Source of the DNA: Deltaproteobacteria bacterium | Lineage (GTDB): Bacteria > Acidobacteriota > Thermoanaerobaculia > Multivoradales > JAHZIX01 | Length of the DNA: 64,000 nucleotides | Assembly (NCBI GenBank): GCA_022601195.1 | Contig: JAHZIX010000023.1 | Span: forward strand, 1 to 64,000 | Direction: 5' to 3' | Part shown: positions 9,024 to 17,404 of the stretch, in pieces | Numbering within the stretch: position 1 is the stretch's first letter | Layout of the letters: the number at the start of each line of letters is the position of its first letter | The notes under the pieces: model-generated | The model's input: the letters and a program-made list of their open reading frames with translations, nothing else | Database searches by the model: none | Told to the model about the DNA's origin: nothing | Translations under genes and position numbers: made by a program

Positions 9024-10307
9024 ATGCTGTCCAGGGAAAGACTCCGAAAAGATCATCAGCAAGTCTCCTCCGGCCTGGCCTCCCGGGGCTTCGATGCCGA
9101 GCTTCTAGATGCCTGGAGCCGGCTCGACGCCGAGCGCCGTTCTCTTCTGGTGGCCGTCGAAGGCTTGAAACATCAGCGCAACGAAGAGAGCAAGGCGATC
9201 GGCCAGCTCAAGCGGCAAGGGAAGGACGCCACCGAACAAATCGCTCAGGTGGGCGTGATCAAGAAGCAAATGGAGGTCCAAGACCAGCGCTTGGAAGTCC
9301 TGGACGAGGAGCTCGAAGCTCTCGAGATCTCTTTTCCCAATGTGCCACACCCGTCGGTTCCTCAAGGCCGCGACGAGAGTGCGAACCGCGAAGAGCGTCG
9401 CATCGGCGAGCCGACCAGTTTCGATTTCGAGCCGAAGGCCCATTGGGATTTGGGGCCCGAGTTGGGCATTCTCGACTTCGAGCGCGGTGCCAAGGTGGCC
9501 GGTGCCCGTTTCACCGCCTATTTCGGGGCTGGTGCCCGCATGGAGAGAGCTCTCATCTCCCTCATGCTCGACCTTCATACCGACCAGCACGGCTACACTG
9601 AAACCCTGCCACCCTTCATCGTCAACCGGGAGTCCCTCTTCGGAACCGGGCAGCTGCCGAAATTTGGTGAAGACCTCTTCCATCTGGAAGGGACCGAATA
9701 CTCCTTGATTCCCACGGCAGAGGTGCCGGTGACCAACCTCCATCGGGGGGAGGTGCTGGACGAAGCGGCTCTACCCCGGCGTTATGCCGCCTACACACCT
9801 TGCTTTCGTAGCGAGGCAGGTTCCTACGGCAAGGATGTACGGGGACTCATTCGTCAGCATCAGTTCAACAAAGTCGAGTTGGTACATTTTTGTCGACCCG
9901 AAACCAGCTACGCGGCTCTCGAAGAGCTCACCTCCCATGCGGAAGCGATTCTTCAGCTCCTGGAGCTACCCTACCGGGTCATGTGCCTCGCCACCGGCGA
10001 TACCGGCTTTTCCGCTGCCAAAACCTATGACTTGGAAGTGTGGCTCCCGGGGCAGCAGGCCTACCGGGAAATCTCTTCCTGTTCCAACTTCGAAGACTTC
10101 CAGGCCCGCCGCGCCAACCTGCGCTATCGCCCGGTGGGGGGAGGCAAGCCGCGCCTCCTTCACACCCTCAATGGCTCCGCCCTTGCCGTGGGCCGCACCG
10201 TGGTGGCCATTCTGGAGAACTACCAGCAACCCGACGGCACCGTCCTCATCCCCGAGGCCCTACGTCCCTACATGGGTGGTCTGGAACGGATTTCAGCAAG
10301 GGAGTAA
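9024..10307 (+). CDS. serS: Seryl-tRNA synthetase
   Basis: A 427-residue class II aminoacyl-tRNA synthetase of normal length. Residues 1-105 form the tRNA-binding coiled-coil arm (charged heptads, [20 protein letters not shown] and the following helix). The catalytic domain contains the [13 protein letters not shown] segment, motif 2 ([20 protein letters not shown]) and motif 3 ([18 protein letters not shown]). It charges serine on all tRNA-Ser isoacceptors and on tRNA-Sec if present. The start MLSRERLRK is the standard family N-terminus; an upstream in-frame start at 8985 would add 13 residues and overlaps the -35 box. The gene is followed 14 bases later by a tRNA-Ser gene, so enzyme and substrate may be co-transcribed. 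Confidence 0.97.
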   Translation: MLSRERLRKDHQQVSSGLASRGFDAELLDAWSRLDAERRSLLVAVEGLKHQRNEESKAIGQLKRQGKDATEQIAQVGVIKKQMEVQDQRLEVLDEELEALEISFPNVPHPSVPQGRDESANREERRIGEPTSFDFEPKAHWDLGPELGILDFERGAKVAGARFTAYFGAGARMERALISLMLDLHTDQHGYTETLPPFIVNRESLFGTGQLPKFGEDLFHLEGTEYSLIPTAEVPVTNLHRGEVLDEAALPRRYAAYTPCFRSEAGSYGKDVRGLIRQHQFNKVELVHFCRPETSYAALEELTSHAEAILQLLELPYRVMCLATGDTGFSAAKTYDLEVWLPGQQAYREISSCSNFEDFQARRANLRYRPVGGGKPRLLHTLNGSALAVGRTVVAILENYQQPDGTVLIPEALRPYMGGLERISARE

Positions 10308-10321
10308 GCTAAGCATCCTCC

Positions 10322-10411
10322 GGAGGGGTGGCAGAGTGGTCGAATGCACCGGTCTTGAAAACCGGCGTCGGTTCACGCCGACCGTGGGTTCGAATCCCAC
10401 CCCCTCCGCCA
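10322..10411 (+). tRNA. tRNA-Ser (anticodon UGA), CCA encoded
   Basis: Acceptor arms GGAGGGG (10322-10328) and CCCCTCC (10401-10407) pair perfectly. The anticodon stem CCGGT/ACCGG encloses loop CTTGAAA with TGA at 10356-10358. A long variable arm (CGTCGGTTCACGCCGACC) marks a class II tRNA, and the T loop is GGTTCGAATCC. Discriminator G at 10408, with CCA encoded at 10409-10411. Confidence 0.97.
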
Positions 10412-10519
10412 AGTAGCTGATTTCAAATCCGCCTCTCGGGTCCCTCAGGAATCGCCATGTTGCCTGCCTCGAGTGGCTCCGGCATCGCGGATCGGCAGCT
10501 GGTCTTCTATGAGCCAACC

Positions 10520-11359
10520 TCAGCCAAGTTTCGATGTTATCCACTTGCGGAAGTCAGGGCCCGGCCTTGAATCGGTCCGGGATTTTGGGCGGGGAGAGTG
10601 ATCTTGTCGCGAAAAAACCATCGTCTCACCATCCTCTGGAATGAGCACGCGATCTAGAAGGTTCTCAGTCTTCATTCTTTGGCGTAGTGAGTGGCGAGTC
10701 GTCGGGCAGTGGTCCAGGGACTCCAGATGGTGAAAGATGACCCTGGCGGTGGTGTTTCGTGTGAGCTCTACGAGCTCGTCTATGGAGAAGAGAATGTCTC
10801 CTCCGAAGCCGAAGTTCGCGGCGCCAGCTGGAACCAGGACGATCTCGGGCTGCAACCGGTCGAGAGCCTCGGAGACGGTCTTCGTTGGAACGCTATCTCC
10901 GATGATGTAGATCGCAGGCTCATCCGGGTGGGCGAGATAGAAGCCGGAGACGTGTCCCATCAACCATCCGATGACACCCCGCCCATGACGGGCGGGTATC
11001 CTCTCGACCTTCGAGTCGAAGGTGCCGCCGCGCAAGACCTTGGCATCGAGCCCTGACTTTCTCAGGTATGGAACGTCGATACTACTCGCCCATACCGGTA
11101 GGCCCCGCTGCTTCGTCCAGTGTCGAGCCCTCCCGTCCAGATGATCAAAGTGTTGGTGGGTAACCAGCACATCCGTTGCCTTTTCCACGGCCTGCTCCCA
11201 ACCACTAGGCATGGGAACGAGGGGGTTTCGCCGCCTTTCTCCACGGAAGACTCTGAGGCCCATTTTGCTGCCAACTTCACCGAACATCGGATCCAGGAGC
11301 AGTACTCGGTCGCCGATTGTGATGAGGGCTGTGGCGTTGCGCAGGTGTTGAATTTTCAT
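10520..11359 (-). CDS. UlaG-like metallo-beta-lactamase-fold hydrolase
   Basis: 279 residues. The N-terminus (MKIQHLRNATALITIGDRVLL) is the usual start of UlaG/YddR-type MBL proteins. Metal ligands are visible in THQHFDHLDG (HxHxDH), in RHG around residue 135, in IIGDS (Asp bridging ligand) and in FHHLESLDHCPTTR near the C-terminus. Such enzymes hydrolyse lactones, phosphodiesters or related esters; the substrate cannot be predicted. It stands alone on the minus strand, tail-to-tail with the tRNA-Ser gene. The length is close to family members annotated as putative metal-dependent hydrolases. Confidence 0.8.
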   Translation of the reverse strand: MKIQHLRNATALITIGDRVLLLDPMFGEVGSKMGLRVFRGERRRNPLVPMPSGWEQAVEKATDVLVTHQHFDHLDGRARHWTKQRGLPVWASSIDVPYLRKSGLDAKVLRGGTFDSKVERIPARHGRGVIGWLMGHVSGFYLAHPDEPAIYIIGDSVPTKTVSEALDRLQPEIVLVPAGAANFGFGGDILFSIDELVELTRNTTARVIFHHLESLDHCPTTRHSLRQRMKTENLLDRVLIPEDGETMVFSRQDHSPRPKSRTDSRPGPDFRKWITSKLG

Positions 11360-11593
11360 CGCTAGGTCCTCTCAGGCCCTTCCTGGCCCGACAAAGCTAC
11401 TCAGAGGTCGAGCACCTGGGACTCATGACAAGGAGCCGGGTAAGCCCAAGTGTATAGATGACGAGGTTACCGAGCAGTCTCTAACTCACTAGGTTGCCGC
11501 CCCGTGGTAGCTGCCAGGCAGCAGGGGTCTCCCCACCGACGACGCCGAAGAAGAGGTTGGCGAGAGCGATGGGAGGCCGGTGGCGCTTCTGGT

Positions 11594-12220
11594 CTACCGA
11601 TGATCGAAACCATCCAGTGCGCTGCGAGCCGCAGCTAGCTCGCTCTCGAGCTCATGGATTCGAGTCCTGAGCTCATCGAGGATGGGGCTGACTTCCTCTT
11701 CGGTGAAGCGTGGGCGGATGTGCTGGGGGCAGTTGGAGTCCCAGGCCTCTACATGGAACACGATGGCACGCTCGGGATTGGCCTTGTAGGCTGGATCGAC
11801 GACTCGGCCTAGTACCTCGGAAACGCCTTCGACGACCTCCGCCTGACCCCAGATCTTGATGCGTCGGCGGTTGGGGTAGTCCATGAGGAACAGGAAAGCC
11901 TGGCTGTTCTCGGAGAGATTGCCCACCGAGATGTACTGCCGGTTGCCAGAGTAGTCGGCGAAGGCGAGCCTCCGGTCGTCCAGCACTTTCAGGAAACCGC
12001 TGCTCCCTCCCCGGTGTTGAATGTAGGGTCGTCCATCGGCACTCGCGGACCCGAAGTAGAACGAGTCGCGGGCAGCGATGAACGCCTCCAAGTCAGGGCT
12101 GATTTGATCGGTCCAGCCACCCTTTTGTTCCATTCGGGAGTAGCCTTGCCGTGAGCCCATCCTGACCTGCTGGGCCTTGACCGCGGGAGTGAATGCGATG
12201 TCACTGATGGGAGTTGTCAT
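11594..12220 (-). CDS. Pyridoxamine 5'-phosphate oxidase-family FMN-binding protein
   Basis: 208 residues. The split-barrel core contains DSFYFGSASADGRPYIQHRGG, FADYSGNRQYISVGNL and RRRIKIWGQAEVV, motifs of the PNPOx-like superfamily that bind FMN at a dimer interface. The C-terminal ~40 residues form a helix ending in an acidic/Ala-rich stretch (LRTRIHELESELAAARSAL) that could be a coiled coil. Members of this COG3576-like group are usually annotated as flavin-nucleotide-binding proteins of unknown substrate; a role in vitamin B6 biosynthesis is unlikely given the long N-terminal extension. The preceding gene on the strand is the cysteine hydrolase, about 220 bases upstream. Confidence 0.75.
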   Translation of the reverse strand: MTTPISDIAFTPAVKAQQVRMGSRQGYSRMEQKGGWTDQISPDLEAFIAARDSFYFGSASADGRPYIQHRGGSSGFLKVLDDRRLAFADYSGNRQYISVGNLSENSQAFLFLMDYPNRRRIKIWGQAEVVEGVSEVLGRVVDPAYKANPERAIVFHVEAWDSNCPQHIRPRFTEEEVSPILDELRTRIHELESELAAARSALDGFDHR

Positions 12221-12228
12221 GGCAGTCC

Positions 12229-12441
12229 TCAGGGTTCGAGTCGTAGAGTTTCAATGGTCTTGAAGGCATTCTTCGATGCTTTCCTCTTTGGCCGGAAGTC
12301 GGCGATAGTTACAGAAAGGGATCCCTCGACCAACTCGCGGTCCTCCTCCACGCCACAAGGCTCAAGGGGAAAGGCAATCCGAATAGGGTCTGCGTACCCA
12401 TAGCTATCCCCGAACCTCCGAGTTGATTCCTTTATGGAAAC
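12229..12441 (-). other. Open frame without a start codon, possible gene fragment
   Basis: Directly after the TGA of the cysteine hydrolase, and in the same frame, the strand stays open for 70 codons to a TGA at 12229-12231. The translation reads smoothly (GDSYGYADPIRIAFPLEP, VEGSLSVTIADFRPKRKASK), with no obvious low-complexity bias. There is no ATG and only a late GTG. It could be a decayed fragment, a readthrough extension of the hydrolase, or chance. I do not recognise a family. Confidence 0.2.
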
Positions 12442-13119
12442 TCAGACGGCGACCGGTACAGAGCCGGTCGCCGTCATCACGCCGACGGCTTCCTCGGTGG
12501 TGATCACGGCGTTGGCGATGAAGCCGAAGTTGGTCATGGCGGCGGCATAGCCATCGCCGAGCTCCGGAGTGACGGCCGCGGCGGTAGCGTCCTTGACTAC
12601 CGCAACCTCGAAGCCTTGCTCGATGAGCTCTCGCAGATGACTCTCGGTGCAGAGATTGGCCGACATGCCACCGAGAATGACCTTGTCGATACCGCGTTTG
12701 CGCAGCTGGAGGACTAGGTCGTTGGTTTCGGGGCCGTAGACTTTATGGGGGCTAGTGACGATGGTCTTGCCATCTTGAATATACGGCTTGTAGCGCTCCA
12801 GGAAATCGGCTCCCGATCCCGTAAAGTCCTCCAGGCTCAAGGCGTCCTTGCGGTCGAACATGTGGATATCGTGCATCGCCTTCTCGAGGGTGCCGGCGAA
12901 TTTCCAGCCGTGGTCCGACGGGTAGTAGTAGTGGGGAGACACGAAGACATGGATACCAGCCGTCTTCGCTGCTTTGAAAAGGGACTCGATATTCTCGACC
13001 GTATTGTTCTCTGTGACGCTCCCCCCGACCATTCCCCAGGTCACCCCTTCGGGGCTTAGAAAGTCATTCTGGGGGTCGGTGATGACGAGGGCTGTGTTGT
13101 CGGTATTGATCTGGAACAT
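12442..13119 (-). CDS. Isochorismatase-family cysteine hydrolase
   Basis: 225 residues. The family triad is visible: Asp15 in VITDPQNDF, a Lys in SPHKVYGPETNDL, and the nucleophile Cys in GGMSANLCTESH, followed by AVVKDATAAA. Members hydrolyse amides or vinyl ethers (nicotinamide, N-carbamoyl compounds, isochorismate); the exact substrate is unknown. The ATG at 13119 has a clear Shine-Dalgarno (AAGGAGACACC); a longer frame to 13434 has none of the family sequence and crosses regulatory DNA. A -24/-12 sigma-54-type promoter lies 60-75 bases upstream. It lies beside the hydroxyproline cluster on the same strand, so a function in amide nitrogen recovery is conceivable but not shown. Confidence 0.85.
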   Translation of the reverse strand: MFQINTDNTALVITDPQNDFLSPEGVTWGMVGGSVTENNTVENIESLFKAAKTAGIHVFVSPHYYYPSDHGWKFAGTLEKAMHDIHMFDRKDALSLEDFTGSGADFLERYKPYIQDGKTIVTSPHKVYGPETNDLVLQLRKRGIDKVILGGMSANLCTESHLRELIEQGFEVAVVKDATAAAVTPELGDGYAAAMTNFGFIANAVITTEEAVGVMTATGSVPVAV

Positions 13120-13168
13120 GGTGTCTCCTTGTGGTGAGTTCGGGGTTGTTCTCGATTCGCTGCCATCA

Positions 13169-13200
13169 GTGAACCATCGCAATCCCGATGCCAGGTTCAC
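13169..13200 (-). promoter_or_regulatory. Sigma-54-like promoter inside an inverted repeat
   Basis: On the minus strand, TGGCATCGGGATTGCG (13193-13178) matches TGGCA-N6-TTGC, with exactly ten bases between the -24 GG and the -12 GC. It is framed by perfect 7-bp arms GTGAACC (13194-13200 region) and GGTTCAC (13169-13175 region), read on the minus strand. The start would be about 48 bases before the cysteine hydrolase ATG. The remainder of 13201-13480 shows no gene. Confidence 0.4.
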
Positions 13201-13480
13201 TAATCGAGTCGATGCGTCTTGTTTGCAGCAACTTAGAGAAGGTGGACTGACCCCACTCCGGGGACGAGACATCGCGAGTCGTGAAGTGTCGTTGCGTGGC
13301 AACGAAATCTCGTTGGGGAATGGCAAGCTGAGCCAGAGAGTGCTCCATTCTGGGCAACTACTCCAGGAACAAGAGCACCCGGGCCCAAGGAGGGAAGCGC
13401 CGCTCCCTACCGAGAGGCCGCAAAGAGACAGCACCGCCTCGGCCCATCACGTCGAGGGCCGGGAACACCCGTCGAAATAA

Positions 13481-13585
13481 CTTCAGCGGCTCAAAGAGCG
13501 CATCCTGAGTTCGGTAGGTGAGGGCATCTACGGTCTCGATACGGATGGCGTGACCATCTTCGTCAACCCGGCGGCTAGGAGGTAG
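13481..13585 (+). pseudogene. PAS-domain sensor/regulator remnant
   Basis: Between an in-frame TAA (13478-13480) and a TAG (13583-13585) the plus strand encodes LQRLKERILSSVGEGIYGLD followed by TDGVTIFVNPAAR. The GEGIYGLDxxGxxxFVNPAA string is the classic opening of a PAS/PAC sensor domain, as in sensor kinases and sigma-54 activators. Only about 34 residues survive; there is no start codon and nothing recognisable on either side, so I read it as a deletion remnant. The remainder of the gap to 13669 holds no gene I can support. Confidence 0.6.
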
Positions 13586-13669
13586 CAGGAACCGCTCGAT
13601 CTGACTTCGCGAAGGGGATCGAGCCGACGAGTCTTCCTCGGCCCTGGCCGTGGTAGTTCTGCTGTGCTC

Positions 13670-15187
13670 CTACCCCCGCAAATCAGCCGGCAACAGACTT
13701 TCTGGAAGGTTCTGGTAGCAAACCGGGCGCAGGAAGCGGCGAATCGCTCGGGTGCCGACGGAGGTGGTGGCGGCGTTGGTGCTCGCGGGGTACGGGCCAC
13801 CATGCATCATGGCAGGGTCGACTTCGACCCCGGTGGCGAAACCATTGGCGAGCACCCGTCCTGCCTTCTGCTCGAGGATCGGGAGCAAGCGGGCGGCGAG
13901 CTCTTCGTCGGCCTCCTCCAGGTGAAGGGTCGCGGTGAGTTGGCCGTCTAGCGAACCAGCAATCTCCAGGAGCTCTTCGGCTGAGGCGGCTCGGACGATG
14001 AGTCCGAGGGGGCCGAATACCTCTTCTGCTAGCTCAGGGGTAGAGCGCCAGGTGGCTGCATTCGTCTCATACAGGTAGGGCGTGGCAGTTCGCCCTTCAC
14101 TGGATTGACCGAATCGCTTGGTGACCCCTTCGATGGATTCGAGTCGTTGGGCGCTGGCCTTGAAGGCGCTCGAGATGCCGTCGGTCAACATGGTCTGCTG
14201 AGCGACTTGCGATAGGGCTTCCGACGCCCGTTCCGCGAACCGATCCGCAGTCCCCCCCTCTTGGAGGAAGACAACGCCGGGTTTGGTGCAGAACTGGCCG
14301 GCGCCGAGGGTCAGCGAACCGGCCCAGCTCGCTGCCAATTCGGAGCCTCTGCTTTCGAGAGCAGTAGGAAGGACAAAGTTGGGGTTGGTGGAGCCCAGCT
14401 CGCCAAAGAACGGGATCGGTTCGGGGCGTGCCGCGCAGAGGTCGAACAGAATACGCCCGGCTTTGAGGGAGCCGGTGAAACTGACCACCTTGACCAGGGG
14501 GTGCTGAACCAACGTCTGTGCGACTCCGTATCCGGAATCCTGTAGGAATCCGAAGGCCCCGGCAGGAGCCCCTGTTTCCCGCAGAGCCGCAAGAATCGCT
14601 TTGGCAACGGATTCTCCCGTCGCCGGATGCGCCGGATGCCCTTTTACGATGACCGGGCATCCGGCTGCCAGCGCCGAAGCCGTGTCACCACCAGCGGTCG
14701 AGAAGGCGAGGGGAAAATTGGAGGCGCCGAACACCACCACTGGCCCGACGGGGCGCATCATCAACCGCAGCTCAGGGCGCGGTAGGGGAGAGCGATCCGG
14801 CAGCGCCGAGGAAGTCTGCCGTTCGAGGTAGTCGCCGGAGACAATGTGCTCGGCGAACATTCGAAGTTGTCCCGTGGTCCGCGCTAGCTCTCCTTGCAGC
14901 CGTGCAGCAGGTAGACCGGACTCGCATTGAGCATGGTGGGTGATTTCATCACCGTGCAATTCGAGTTTCCTGGCGATCACATTCAGCAAGTCTGCTCGCG
15001 CTTCCCGGGAAAGGTAGCTGTAGGCTGGAAAGGCCTCCGCGGCAGCCTCTGCCGCACGCGCAGCTAGCTCGGGAGTGCCATTGGAGAACGTGTTGGGTTC
15101 TCCGGTGGCCGGCGTCGACGAGAAAGTGCCGGTTCCATCGATCCATTTTCCAGCGATCAGGTGTTTTCCATTCGGCATTGTTTTCAT
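13670..15187 (-). CDS. 2-oxoglutarate semialdehyde (2,5-dioxovalerate) dehydrogenase
   Basis: 505 residues, an aldehyde dehydrogenase of the type III KGSADH group. The nucleophile region is SLTLGAGQFCTKPGVVFL, with Cys in the GQFCTKPG motif that separates this group from ordinary ALDHs. The general-base Glu lies in FFGELGSTNPNF, and the cofactor fold around VVVFGASNFPLAFSTAGGDT and SFTGSLKAGR. It oxidises 2-oxoglutarate semialdehyde to 2-oxoglutarate with NAD(P)+, the last step of hydroxyproline (and of some sugar-acid) degradation. It is the last gene of the four-gene cluster on this strand, 25 bases after the oxidoreductase. The ATG at 15187 is used; a second ATG three codons later (MPNGKH) is equally plausible. 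Confidence 0.9.
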   Translation of the reverse strand: MKTMPNGKHLIAGKWIDGTGTFSSTPATGEPNTFSNGTPELAARAAEAAAEAFPAYSYLSREARADLLNVIARKLELHGDEITHHAQCESGLPAARLQGELARTTGQLRMFAEHIVSGDYLERQTSSALPDRSPLPRPELRLMMRPVGPVVVFGASNFPLAFSTAGGDTASALAAGCPVIVKGHPAHPATGESVAKAILAALRETGAPAGAFGFLQDSGYGVAQTLVQHPLVKVVSFTGSLKAGRILFDLCAARPEPIPFFGELGSTNPNFVLPTALESRGSELAASWAGSLTLGAGQFCTKPGVVFLQEGGTADRFAERASEALSQVAQQTMLTDGISSAFKASAQRLESIEGVTKRFGQSSEGRTATPYLYETNAATWRSTPELAEEVFGPLGLIVRAASAEELLEIAGSLDGQLTATLHLEEADEELAARLLPILEQKAGRVLANGFATGVEVDPAMMHGGPYPASTNAATTSVGTRAIRRFLRPVCYQNLPESLLPADLRG

Positions 15188-15212
15188 TCCCTATTCAAAA
15201 ATCCGTGGTCGT

Positions 15213-16466
15213 TTAGAAGCGATCCGGTGAGAACGCTGCGACTTCGATGTGAGTCGGGCGTTCTTGGACCAGCTCGGTGATCAGGCGTCCAGTTGCCGCC
15301 GCCATGGTGAGGCCGAGCATGTTGTGTCCGGTAGCCAGAAGTGCGTTGTCGAGGCGAGGCGTCCGTCCGATGATGGGTAGGCTGTCCCAGGTCATGGGCC
15401 TCCACCCGAACCAGGTCTCGCGAACCTCCTTGCCAACAGGTGTGACGAGGTACGGTGCTGCGGATTCCTTGAGCTGTTCGATTCGCCTTTGAGGAATGCT
15501 CGAATCCCAGCCGGCGAACTCCATCATCGAGCCGATCCGAAAGCCGTCGTCGAAGGGCGTCACGCCGATGCGCCGCTCTGGAAACAGCATGGGATGTTGA
15601 GGACAGGTCTCCGGTCGATTCATGGTGACGGAGTATCCCTTCCCGGGTTCCACCGGCAGCTCGCAGTGGAGTTGGTCCGACCATTTGCTGGACCAGGCTC
15701 CCAACGCGAAGACGTAGTGATCCGCCGTCATTTCACCGCTGGAGGTCAGCAGCGAGGCGATGGAACCGCTCGACTTCCGCACTTCATCGAGCCGGCAATT
15801 CTCCACCAGGCCGACGCCGCTCCGGGACAAATGGGTGCGCCAGTCTCGAACTAGTTGGTCGGGCCTTACGGAGCCGTCCTGATCGTAGACATAGGCACCT
15901 GCTAGGTCAGTCTTGAGGGCGGGATCGAAGGCGGCGAGCTCAGTCTCCTCGATCCGCCGGGCGGTGATCCCGTAGGTCTTCGAAAGTAGTCGGTCGGTTT
16001 TTGCGAACGCCTCGAGGCTGGCCTGCTCTCGAAAGACGTAAGCGAGACCGTTCTCCTTCCATTCGCCAGCCTTCGGTAGCTCCGAGAATAACTGGTGGTA
16101 TTCGTGGATAGAGGACTCGAGCATCGGCAGCAAGTGTCCCCCGGTATCGAGCATTTGGCGATGGGTACATCGACGCGCGAATTGGAGCAGCCAGCGGTAC
16201 AGGCCTAGGCGCATTTGCGGCCGAATTCTGAGCGGAGCCGTCGGGTTCAGCAGAGAGAGAAGGCCTTCCCGGAGGGCTCCTGGCTCGTTGAGGGGGAGCA
16301 CGTGGCTCGGGCAAATAAAGCCACAATTGCCGTGGGAACAGGCTTGGCCGATGCCGGAACGGTCGATGACGGTGACACCGAAGCCGGCTTTCTGGAGGTA
16401 GTGAGCACAAGCGATGCCGACGATGCCCCCGCCGACCACGATGACGGTCTCGCTGCGAGCGGCCAT
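15213..16466 (-). CDS. FAD-dependent D-amino-acid oxidoreductase (cis-4-hydroxy-D-proline oxidising)
   Basis: 417 residues. The N-terminal dinucleotide fold is VIVVGGGIVGIACAHYLQKA, followed by GIGQACSHGNCGFICPSHVLPL, a motif of DadA-like enzymes. The C-terminus has RETWFGWRPMTWDSLPIIGR and TGHNMLGLTMAAATGRLI. Context assigns the substrate: with the epimerase, deaminase and semialdehyde dehydrogenase it would oxidise cis-4-hydroxy-D-proline to 1-pyrroline-4-hydroxy-2-carboxylate, passing electrons to the respiratory chain or to oxygen. The start MAARSETV lies two bases after the epimerase stop; the longer frame to 16727 is antisense-like sequence inside the epimerase gene. Only one subunit is present, unlike the multi-subunit hydroxyproline dehydrogenases of pseudomonads and rhizobia. 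Confidence 0.88.
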   Translation of the reverse strand: MAARSETVIVVGGGIVGIACAHYLQKAGFGVTVIDRSGIGQACSHGNCGFICPSHVLPLNEPGALREGLLSLLNPTAPLRIRPQMRLGLYRWLLQFARRCTHRQMLDTGGHLLPMLESSIHEYHQLFSELPKAGEWKENGLAYVFREQASLEAFAKTDRLLSKTYGITARRIEETELAAFDPALKTDLAGAYVYDQDGSVRPDQLVRDWRTHLSRSGVGLVENCRLDEVRKSSGSIASLLTSSGEMTADHYVFALGAWSSKWSDQLHCELPVEPGKGYSVTMNRPETCPQHPMLFPERRIGVTPFDDGFRIGSMMEFAGWDSSIPQRRIEQLKESAAPYLVTPVGKEVRETWFGWRPMTWDSLPIIGRTPRLDNALLATGHNMLGLTMAAATGRLITELVQERPTHIEVAAFSPDRF

Positions 16467-16468
16467 GG

Positions 16469-17398
16469 TCAGGAGATCCCGTTGGCAAAAGGGTCGTCTG
16501 GGTGGAAATGAAGCTCTGCATCGCCACAGACGTAGGCACGCCCGGTCACCCGCGTGATGATCTCGCCAGCTTCGTTGAGCCGATAGCTGGTGACGAAGCG
16601 GCTTCCGATCATGGACTCTTGAATCCAAGTTTGGCCGGGAGCGAGCTCGCCCCGTTCGGCGAGGCACGCCAACTTGGCGCTGGTGCCGGTACCGCAAGGG
16701 GAGCGATCGTAGACGCTGCCGGGGCAAAGCACGAAGTTGCGGGAGTCGGCATCTACAGAGTGGGCGGGCTGGAAGAACTCGATGTGGTCGATCGGCTGGC
16801 CGTCTCGTCCTAGGATGGCCCGAGCTTCGAGCTCAGCTCTTATTTTGATGGCGGCTCGTGTCAGCTCCGCTTCGTTGTCACGAACGATCTCGCAAGGAGC
16901 TTCGTCGACCAGGAAAAACCAATTCCCGCCCCAGGCGATGGAACCCGTGACCTCACCGAGATCCTCGACGTCGAGGACGACATCCCGGCGGTAGCAGAAG
17001 CTGGGTACGTTCTCGACGGTTGCCTGGTTTGGGTCCGTTAGCTCAACGCTGACACCGCCGACCGGTGTCTCGATAGCGATCTGGCCCAGTCCCACCCGCT
17101 CTAGATGGGCCAGGGTAACGGCAACCCCAATGGTGGCGTGGCCGCACATTCCCAAATAGCCGTCGTTGTTGAAGAAGATTGCCGCCGCTGAAAAGCGATT
17201 GTCAGTGGGGGGACACAGCAGCGCCCCCACCAGGGCGTCGGATCCCCTTGGCTCGAGGATGGTACCTCGTCGCACGTGGTCGAATTCGCGCTCAAACTTC
17301 CACCGGCGTTCCTCGAGGGTGCCGGTACCGAGATCCGGGCCACCTTCCACGATGACCCGTGTCGGCTCGCCTTCGGTGTGGGAATCGATGACTCGCAT
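16469..17398 (-). CDS. 4-hydroxyproline 2-epimerase (proline racemase family)
   Basis: 309 residues. The N-terminus MRVIDSHTEGEPTRVIVEGG is diagnostic for the family. Both catalytic cysteines are present: Cys85 in GMCGHATIG and Cys235 in SPCGTGTSAKLA. The Cys-Cys pair indicates an epimerase/racemase, because the trans-3-hydroxyproline dehydratases of the same family have Thr (or Ser) in place of the second Cys. It converts trans-4-hydroxy-L-proline to cis-4-hydroxy-D-proline, the first step of the pathway encoded by its neighbours. It lies between the deaminase (6 bases upstream) and the oxidoreductase (2 bases downstream), consistent with one operon. Confidence 0.93.
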   Translation of the reverse strand: MRVIDSHTEGEPTRVIVEGGPDLGTGTLEERRWKFEREFDHVRRGTILEPRGSDALVGALLCPPTDNRFSAAAIFFNNDGYLGMCGHATIGVAVTLAHLERVGLGQIAIETPVGGVSVELTDPNQATVENVPSFCYRRDVVLDVEDLGEVTGSIAWGGNWFFLVDEAPCEIVRDNEAELTRAAIKIRAELEARAILGRDGQPIDHIEFFQPAHSVDADSRNFVLCPGSVYDRSPCGTGTSAKLACLAERGELAPGQTWIQESMIGSRFVTSYRLNEAGEIITRVTGRAYVCGDAELHFHPDDPFANGIS

Positions 17399-17404
17399 GG
17401 GACC

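Noticed and set aside
11480..11594. Short minus-strand frame after the PPOX-like gene (IALANLFFGVVGGE)
   Set aside because: It is only about 30 codons, has no start codon, and cannot be assigned; probably chance.
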